Notes under the pieces: model-generated
What the model was told of the DNA's origin: nothing
The model's input: only the letters and a program-made list of their open reading frames with translations
The model's database searches: none
Part shown: positions 58,635-64,000 of the stretch, piece by piece
Numbering within the stretch: position 1 is the first letter of the stretch
Layout of the letters: every line of letters begins with the position of its first letter
Source: Streptomyces sp. WMMB303
GTDB taxonomy: Bacteria; Actinomycetota; Actinomycetes; Streptomycetales; Streptomycetaceae
Direction of reading: 5' to 3'
DNA: 64,000 bases
Assembly: GCF_029351045.1 (NCBI RefSeq)
Contig: NZ_JARKIN010000001.1
Location: 3,708,501 to 3,772,500, forward strand
Made by a program: the position numbers and the translations under genes

Positions 58635-59938
58635 CCCTGCCCACCAACAGGCCCTGCACCGCGACGATCGCGGCCGTCGGCGCGGAGGCCGGCTACGCCG
58701 CCGCGCGCTTCGGCATCGAGGTCCGGCTGCTGATCCTCGACTCCTGCTCCGCAGCCGGGTACGCCGAGCACGCCGCGGCCGTACGGGACCTGCCGCCCTC
58801 GCCCGGAGTCACCGTCCACCACCTGGACGAGGCCCGGCAGGCCGACTTCCTCCGGCGGCTGACCGAGCGCAGCGGGCACGCAGAGCCCGCACTGCTGCGC
58901 GAACTGCTGCTGCCCGACGCCCTCTCCTACGGTGCCTGCACCGACCGCGCCTTCCTGCTCGCCGCCGCACTCGGCTGCGAGTCGGTGCACCGCAGGGACT
59001 CCGACAGCCGGTACCAGACCGTGAACGGCTCCCCCGTCTTCCCCGTGCACCAGGAGCTGATGTCGCTGGGCCGGCGGGCCGGTCACGCGGCGGCGCACGT
59101 GGCGGAGACCACGCTCCCGGCGGAGCACACCGGAAAGCGGATCGCCCTGGTGGGCGGCTCGTTCATCGGGGCGCCGTCGGTGGACCTCGGCGACATGCCG
59201 AGCACCGCCCCGGAGATCCACCACGAGGTCGTCAGCCTGTGGGCGCCGGCGCACTGGTCCGCGCGGCAGAAGCGGGAGCTGGTCCGGGAGTCGTTCCTGG
59301 GCGCCGGCACCCGGCCCTTCGAACGGGACCACTCACTGCTGACGCTGGTGGACCCGATGCGGGTGGACATGTGCAATGTCAGCTTCCACGGCGTGCACGA
59401 AAGGGTGCCGCTGCCGCCGGCCCGGGACACCATCGGCAGCGACTACTTCCTGCTTCACCTCGTCCGTCACGCCGAGCTGCCCGGTGTGCTGCACAACCGG
59501 AACATCATCAACTATCACACCACCGAACGGCGCACGGACCAGGGCTTTCTCGCCTACCAGCGGCGCTTCGCCAAGTTCCTGCTGTCGATGCTCTACTTCC
59601 ACTCCCTCTACGAGGCGATGGCCCGCGCGGGGGACACACTGCTCGACAGCACCGGGCAGGTACGCGGCGCCGCGGTCGCCGAACTCATCGGTCGGAGCAC
59701 CGCACTGGACCAGCGGGAGAACGTCCAGCGGCTCGACACACTCGAGACCTCCTACCGCAGGCTGGGCGGCCGCTACGCCACCTTCGCCGACCGGTTGGGC
59801 GCCGACCGGGAGCAGCTGCTGGACGAGGCGCGCGGCGACATCGCGGACTTCGCGCTGCTGACCGAGGCTTGGGGGGAACTGGTGGCCGCCGCCCGGCACA
59901 CCCCGGTGCTCAGTGAGCCGGAGGTGAGCCGCCGATGA
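58616..59938 (+). CDS. DUF6271 family protein, GT-A glycosyltransferase-like
   Basis: A 440-residue cytoplasmic protein that I recognise as DUF6271. It opens RRICLTLPTNRPCTATIAAV like a GT-A nucleotide-sugar fold, has LLILDSCS at strand 2, and HRRDSDSRYQ near residue 125, where the DSD could serve as a metal-binding Asp motif. Downstream motifs HHEVVSLWAPAHWSARQKRE and VDMCNVSFHGVHERVPLPPA have no function I can name. Transfer of a sugar or other activated group is therefore only an inference. The start overlaps the oxygenase gene by 19 bases and the end overlaps the decarboxylase fragment (ATGA), giving tight coupling. Confidence 0.75.
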   Translation: MRRICLTLPTNRPCTATIAAVGAEAGYAAARFGIEVRLLILDSCSAAGYAEHAAAVRDLPPSPGVTVHHLDEARQADFLRRLTERSGHAEPALLRELLLPDALSYGACTDRAFLLAAALGCESVHRRDSDSRYQTVNGSPVFPVHQELMSLGRRAGHAAAHVAETTLPAEHTGKRIALVGGSFIGAPSVDLGDMPSTAPEIHHEVVSLWAPAHWSARQKRELVRESFLGAGTRPFERDHSLLTLVDPMRVDMCNVSFHGVHERVPLPPARDTIGSDYFLLHLVRHAELPGVLHNRNIINYHTTERRTDQGFLAYQRRFAKFLLSMLYFHSLYEAMARAGDTLLDSTGQVRGAAVAELIGRSTALDQRENVQRLDTLETSYRRLGGRYATFADRLGADREQLLDEARGDIADFALLTEAWGELVAAARHTPVLSEPEVSRR

Positions 59939-60264
59939 ACACGGGCACCCCGGTTCGGCCCGGGCCGCACCTCCCGGCCGCCGTCGCTCCCGGTGCGCAC
60001 CCGGCCGCTGCGCTCACCGCGGCGCTCGCCGCGGCGGACACCGACCGGATCGTCTTCGACCTGGCGGGCATCGAGCGCGGCTACGACGCGCTGTGCCGGG
60101 AACTGCCCGGCGTCCGGGTCCGGTTCGCGATGAAGGCGTGTCCGGTGGACGAGGTGCCGACCGTACTGGCACGCAGGGGCGCGGGGGTCGACGCCGCCGG
60201 ACCGACCGGGCCGCGGCCGGCGCCGTCGAGCGCCCCCGTCGCCACGGGGGTGCTCGATGGCTGA
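59935..60264 (+). pseudogene. Truncated PLP-dependent ornithine/diaminopimelate-type decarboxylase
   Basis: A 109-residue frame that matches only the N-terminus of fold-III PLP decarboxylases: IVFDLAGIERGYDALCREL and VRFAMKACPVDEVPTVLARR followed by GAGVDAA. Lys 67 in FAMKACP corresponds to the PLP Schiff-base lysine. After residue 88 the family match ends and the frame runs through Pro/Ala-rich codons to a stop. Full-length enzymes have about 400 residues, so roughly 300 are missing and catalysis is unlikely. The start overlaps the DUF6271 stop and the stop overlaps the acetyltransferase start, so translational coupling survives. A deletion inside an original operon is the simplest reading. 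Confidence 0.7.
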
Positions 60265-60874
60265 GCCGGTGCGCTCGATGGCCGAGCCGGGGCGCCGCGA
60301 GGCCGCCGTCCGCATCCGCCCCATCGTGGACGGCGACTGGGACGTCATCGCGGCACTGGAACGGGACGCCTACGGCGGCATCGGCCTCTGCGAGGGGCGG
60401 GCCGCGCTGCAGACGCGGGCGAGCGCCTCGCCGGCCACCTGCTTCACGCTGGATCTCGGCCCGCGGACCGTCGGCTATGTGCTGGCGCTGCCCTACCCCG
60501 CCTTCCGCTATCCCGGCCTGGAGCGGGCGGCGGAGACGTCGTGCTCCGTCCCGTCGGCGGAGGGCAACCTCCATCTGCACGACATCGTCGTCGCCGGGCC
60601 GCTGCGCCGCAGAGGTCTGGCGCAACACCTCCTGCGCCATCTCGGGCGGCTCGCCCGGGCACGCGGGGACGAACGCATCTCGCTGGTCTCCGTCGGCGGC
60701 AGCGAAGGGTTCTGGTCGGCGCGGGGGTTCGTACCGCATCCGCGCATCGTTCCCGCAGGGAGCGGATACGGCGCCGGCGCGGTGTACATGTCCAAGCCGG
60801 TCCGCGCTCCCGGCGCCCCGTCCGTTCGGCGGAGCGCATCGCGCGGCCCGGCGATGCACCACGAGGTGAGTTGA
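60257..60874 (+). CDS. GNAT-family N-acetyltransferase
   Basis: A 205-residue acetyl-CoA-dependent transferase. The GNAT core spans about 20-180: IRPIVDGDWDVIAALERDAY, then LHLHDIVVAGPLRRRGLAQH with the acetyl-CoA loop RRRGLA, and LVSVGGSEGFWSARGFVPHP. The acceptor, probably an amine in the product of the operon, is unknown. Two in-frame ATGs, at 60257 and 60278, lie in an 18-base near-identical direct repeat; either could be used. It overlaps the end of the decarboxylase fragment and its stop overlaps the start of the MFS gene (TGATG). Confidence 0.85.
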   Translation: MAEPVRSMAEPGRREAAVRIRPIVDGDWDVIAALERDAYGGIGLCEGRAALQTRASASPATCFTLDLGPRTVGYVLALPYPAFRYPGLERAAETSCSVPSAEGNLHLHDIVVAGPLRRRGLAQHLLRHLGRLARARGDERISLVSVGGSEGFWSARGFVPHPRIVPAGSGYGAGAVYMSKPVRAPGAPSVRRSASRGPAMHHEVS

Positions 60875-62049
60875 TGCACAGGTCCACCGCAGACGGTTCG
60901 TTCCTCCGGGCCCAGACGGCGATCGCGGCGCTGTTCTGCTCCCTGGGATTCCAGTACGCCACCTGGGCCGCGCGGATACCGGCGCTCAAGAGCGAACTCG
61001 ACCTGACCGCCGCCCAGGTCGGCATGCTCCTGATGGCCGCCGGGATCGGTGCCGCGGTGTCCTTCCCCCTGGTGGCCGTGCTGATGAGGCGGCTGGGATC
61101 GCAGCGGCTCGCGCTGCTCTCCCAGTTGTGCCTGACCCTGCTGCTGGCAGCGCTGGCGGCGGCGCCCGACTACCCGTCCGCGCTGCTGGTGCTGTGCGTC
61201 GACGGGGTCCTCGTCGGGTGCCTCAACGTCGCGATGAACGCGCAGGGGGCGGCGCTGGAGGAGCGTTTCGAGCGCACCGCCATGGCGCGGCTGCACGCGG
61301 TCTTCAGCGGCGGGTCGCTGCTGGCGGCCCTGCTCGCCTCGACCATGACCGCGCTGACCCCGTCGGTGGGCACGCACTTCGTTGCCGCGGCGGCCGTCCT
61401 CCTGCTGCTGGGCGGATACGCGCGGACCGGGTTGCCGGCGGACGGCGGCAGCACCCCGGAGGCGGAGAAGCCCGGCCGCGGCCGGTGGGCGCTGCCGTCC
61501 CGGGTGACGCTGTGGATGTGCTGCGCCATGGTGTTCGGGACCGTCGCCGAAGGAGCCATGAACGACTGGTCCACGCTCTACCTGCGGGATGTCGCGGAGG
61601 CGGCGGCGGAGACCGCGCCACTGGGGATCGCCGTGGTCTCGGGGATGATGGTCTTGGCGCGGCTGTTCGCGGACGGCTGGCGCAATCGCTGGGGCGACCG
61701 GCGGGTCGTCCTCCTGGGCAGCGTCCTGGCGGGTGCCGGGCTCACCTGCGCCCTGGCGGCCGGTGGCGTGGTACCGGCCCTGGCGGGCTTCGCCTGCGTG
61801 GGCCTGGGCATCGCCGCGGTCACCCCCTGCGTGTACGCGGCCGCGGCCAGGGAGGGCTCGGACGCGCTGACGCTCGTCGCCGCCATGGGGACGACCGGGC
61901 TACTGGCCGGGCCGCCCCTGATCGGCTTCATCGCGAGCGCGAGCAGTCTGACCTGGGGCATGGCGACCGTCGCCGCCTCGGCTCTGGTGGTGTCGCTGTG
62001 CAGCACCCGGATCCGGTGGACCCCGCAGGTGACCGCCACGACCGGCTGA
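60874..62049 (+). CDS. MFS transporter, probable product exporter (YbjJ-like)
   Basis: A 391-residue 12-helix major facilitator protein. Helix 1 reads ALFCSLGFQYATWAARIPAL, loop 2-3 has LMRRLGSQRL, and VGCLNVAMNAQGAALEERFE follows helix 4, as in YbjJ-like carriers. Its start overlaps the acetyltransferase stop by one base, making it the last gene of the five-gene unit. Export of the product of the operon is the natural inference. A hairpin terminator candidate lies about 40 bases after its stop. Confidence 0.87.
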   Translation: MHRSTADGSFLRAQTAIAALFCSLGFQYATWAARIPALKSELDLTAAQVGMLLMAAGIGAAVSFPLVAVLMRRLGSQRLALLSQLCLTLLLAALAAAPDYPSALLVLCVDGVLVGCLNVAMNAQGAALEERFERTAMARLHAVFSGGSLLAALLASTMTALTPSVGTHFVAAAAVLLLLGGYARTGLPADGGSTPEAEKPGRGRWALPSRVTLWMCCAMVFGTVAEGAMNDWSTLYLRDVAEAAAETAPLGIAVVSGMMVLARLFADGWRNRWGDRRVVLLGSVLAGAGLTCALAAGGVVPALAGFACVGLGIAAVTPCVYAAAAREGSDALTLVAAMGTTGLLAGPPLIGFIASASSLTWGMATVAASALVVSLCSTRIRWTPQVTATTG

Positions 62050-62087
62050 ATCCCGCCGTACCGGACGCGCGGCCCACGCGGCCCCGG

Positions 62088-62104
62088 CGGCGCCCCGGGC
62101 GCCG
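62088..62104. terminator. Short terminator hairpin
   Basis: CGGCGCC at 62088-62094 pairs with GGCGCCG at 62098-62104 across a three-base loop, between the convergent MFS and phosphatase genes. Confidence 0.45.
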
Positions 62105-62121
62105 GAGCCGTACCCACCGCG

Positions 62122-64000
62122 CTACCCGCCCGTGGGACGCAGCAGGAGCAGCGCGATGTCGTCGGTGCCCGGTACCTGCCGCGCCGAGGGGTCGGCGAGA
62201 GCGTCGGCGAGGGCGTCGAGGTCGGACTCGGTGGCCTCGGCGAGCCTGCGGGCCAGTGCGGCGGTGCACGCTCCGATGTCCGCCCCCGGGATCTCGACGA
62301 GCCCGTCGGTGTAGAGAGCCAGGACGGAGCCCGGTTCGAGCGGGACACGGATCGTGGGGTACGCGCTGTCCGGCTCGATGCCGAGCAGCAGTCCGGGCGG
62401 CAGGTCGAGGATCTCGGTACGGCCGTCCGGGTGGCGCAGCAGGGGCGGCGGATGTCCCGCCGTGGCCAGGCTGACCTCGTTCCGCGCCAGGTCGAGGTGC
62501 GCGTACAGGCAACTGGTGAACAAGCCGGTGTCCAGGTCGATGAGGAGCCGGTTGGTGCGGGCGAGGATCTCACCCGGCGGCGCACCGGCGGTCGCGTGGG
62601 TGTGGACGGCCGTGCGCACCTGTCCCATCAGCGCGGCCGCCGTGGTGTTGTGTCCCTGGACGTCGCCGATGGCGGCCGCGGCGCTGTCGGGGCCGCAGCG
62701 GACGAGGTCGTAGAAGTCGCCCCCGATGTCCATTCCGCGCCCGGCGGGCAGATAGCGGGCGGCGACCTCCAGCGACGGGATGTGGGCCAGGCTGTGCGGC
62801 AGGAGCCCCGTCTGCAGGCTGTGGGCCAGGCGCCGCTGGGTGTCGTAGAGCCGGGCACGGTCGAGCGCCTGGGCGATCAGGCCGGCCAGGGAGGTGAAGA
62901 GGGCACGCTCCGGAGAGGTGAAGGGATGGGGCTGGTCGTAGGCGAGTACAAGGGTGCCGATGGGGCTGCCGGACGCGGTCAGCGGCAGAAACGCCCAGGC
63001 GGCCATCCCGTCCTGCTGGGTGGTGTGGGCGTGGGTCCGCTCCAGGTCGGCGGCGCTCGCGAAGAAGGCCGGGACGCCGGAGGCCAGAGCGCGTGCCGCG
63101 GGCGCTCCGGAGGAGAGCGGCACCGCATCCGAACGCTCCATCGCCTCGGCCGGGAAGCCTCGGTGCCCGACGATGTGGAGGCGCCCCTCCTCGGCCGACA
63201 TCAGGGCCATGGCGCCCGGGCCGAATGCGGGCACGAGCTGATCGGCGACGAGTTCCACGACATCGGTGACGCCCACTGCCTCACTGAGCACGGCGGCCAG
63301 ATGGGTGAGGTGGTAGAGGGCGGTGGCGCCGCCCGGCGGACCGGTCTCGGCCGGGCCTCGGTCCGGCGGTTGGAGGGCCTGCTCGGTGGCGGCGGGTGTG
63401 ATGTGCACGCTCACCCCGCCCTGGCCGGGGAACAGCCGGAAGGAGAGCCAGGTGTCGGGGGGACGCCGCGCGGTGAAGGTCGTGGGCTGCCGGGCGATCA
63501 CCGCGGCCCGGTACCGGTCCTCGAACACCGGGTCGTGCAGCCAGGGCAGCGACTCCCAGGGGCGCGTGCCCAGCAGCGCCTCCGCATCGGCGCCCACCAG
63601 CGCTGCGGCCCCCGGGTTGAGGAAGACGATCCGGCCCTCCACGTTCAGCGAGCAGCAGCCGTCCGGGAAGCGTTCGAGGAACGCGAAGGCGGCCGCCGCC
63701 TCGTCGGGTCCGGGTTCGCGCGGCGGTCCCGGCTCGAGCAGCCGGGGTTCGTCCTGGGGCAGCAGCGGACGGCCGCTGTCGGCTGCCTGCCGCAGGACGC
63801 GGCTCGCGCTGCGGCAGCTGGCGCCGATGACATGGCGTTCGTGGGTGCTCAGCCGCGTCGGGTGGGCGGACGGCCACAGCAGCACGATGCCGCCGCGCGC
63901 CGACCCGGAGGTGAGGATGGGCGCGGCGGCCAGCCGGAAATCGTAGGGCAGCACCAGGCCGACTCTCGGATAGCGGCGGGCCATCTCCTCCTGGCTGGCG
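62122..64000 (-). CDS. PAS-GAF-SpoIIE phosphatase, N-terminus beyond window
   Basis: At least 626 residues of a signalling phosphatase. The frame is still open at base 64000, so the true start lies outside. Visible parts in order are the end of a GAF-like domain (YPRVGLVLPYDFRLAAAPIL), a PAS domain (FAFLERFPDGCCSLNVEGRI onward), a second GAF domain, and a C-terminal PP2C-type SpoIIE phosphatase with GMDIGGDFYDLVRCG, IGDVQGHNTTAAALMGQVRT and VLALYTDGLVE. Unlike the protein at 11050-13572 it ends after the phosphatase and has no HATPase. An ATG at 63984 (after GGAGG) is in frame but cuts the first domain, so it is not taken as the start. Confidence 0.88.
   Translation of the reverse strand, partial: ASQEEMARRYPRVGLVLPYDFRLAAAPILTSGSARGGIVLLWPSAHPTRLSTHERHVIGASCRSASRVLRQAADSGRPLLPQDEPRLLEPGPPREPGPDEAAAAFAFLERFPDGCCSLNVEGRIVFLNPGAAALVGADAEALLGTRPWESLPWLHDPVFEDRYRAAVIARQPTTFTARRPPDTWLSFRLFPGQGGVSVHITPAATEQALQPPDRGPAETGPPGGATALYHLTHLAAVLSEAVGVTDVVELVADQLVPAFGPGAMALMSAEEGRLHIVGHRGFPAEAMERSDAVPLSSGAPAARALASGVPAFFASAADLERTHAHTTQQDGMAAWAFLPLTASGSPIGTLVLAYDQPHPFTSPERALFTSLAGLIAQALDRARLYDTQRRLAHSLQTGLLPHSLAHIPSLEVAARYLPAGRGMDIGGDFYDLVRCGPDSAAAAIGDVQGHNTTAAALMGQVRTAVHTHATAGAPPGEILARTNRLLIDLDTGLFTSCLYAHLDLARNEVSLATAGHPPPLLRHPDGRTEILDLPPGLLLGIEPDSAYPTIRVPLEPGSVLALYTDGLVEIPGADIGACTAALARRLAEATESDLDALADALADPSARQVPGTDDIALLLLRPTGG

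Noticed and set aside
63984..63986. ATG at 63984 as the true start of the right-end phosphatase
   Set aside because: Although GGAGG precedes it, the frame stays open to the window edge and the codons upstream continue a GAF-like domain, so the start is probably outside.
1..64000. CRISPR arrays, tRNA/rRNA genes, complete insertion sequences or prophage genes
   Set aside because: No regularly spaced repeats, cloverleaf-like sequences, transposase frames or phage structural genes were found on either strand.

Overview
This window looks like chromosomal DNA of a streptomycete or close relative. The evidence is very high GC with strongly GC-rich third codon positions, many GTG starts, genes overlapping by 1-8 bases, and typical actinomycete content: DasR-type operators, a c-di-AMP (ydaO) riboswitch before a LysM/transglycosylase gene, roadblock/DUF4388 genes, DUF5997, and large PAS/GAF/SpoIIE phosphatases. 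No rRNA, tRNA, CRISPR array, phage or complete insertion sequence was seen. Both ends of the window cut through a gene.

Layout. 1-1257: a deletion scar where a FAD oxidase, a LysR N-terminal stub and a lipoprotein 5' fragment are joined. 1365-7531: a sugar ABC importer with a GH1 beta-glucosidase, divergent from its ROK regulator. 7669-13572: catalase, an ArsB/SLC13-like permease and a PAS-GAF-SpoIIE-ATPase regulator. 13856-17636: a three-subunit molybdenum hydroxylase resembling PaoABC. 17614-21408: a MacB-like ABC exporter divergent from a NarL-type two-component system. 21503-31668: LysR/MFS pair, DUF2165 membrane protein, GT4 glycosyltransferase, HxlR/VOC, an HTH-less LysR-domain protein divergent from DUF5997, an SPFH protein and DUF1697. 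31787-38296: MOSC, TetR/methyltransferase, and an FtsX-type ABC exporter with a divergent ArsR-like regulator. 38803-42012: riboswitch-controlled LysM-transglycosylase and a GT2 glycosyltransferase. 42074-50843: alpha/beta hydrolase, a roadblock/DUF4388 cluster, an MFS carrier, a second transglycosylase behind a putative structured leader, and a TrxR-like flavoprotein. 51035-56985: S9 peptidase, a flavin monooxygenase with its TetR regulator, and a NagZ-type GH3 enzyme. 57240-62049: an unrecognised biosynthesis-like operon. 62122-64000: a second SpoIIE-type phosphatase, cut by the window end.

Working together. Several regulator/target pairs come with visible candidate operators: TetR/monooxygenase (three CAACGNNCGTTG boxes), TetR/methyltransferase (two tandem 16-bp palindromes) and ArsR-like/ABC exporter (a TGCAGAG-CTCTGCA palindrome with repeats). 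The most unusual locus is the coupled operon at 57516-62049: a 2-oxoglutarate/Fe(II) oxygenase, a DUF6271 GT-A-like protein, a truncated PLP decarboxylase, a GNAT acetyltransferase and an MFS exporter. A 22-codon ORF with a good ribosome binding site lies upstream. The gap between this operon and the divergent GH3 gene carries two near-consensus DasR sites, each on a candidate promoter. This suggests control by N-acetylglucosamine signalling. All functional statements are inferred from sequence reading alone; no database search was possible.
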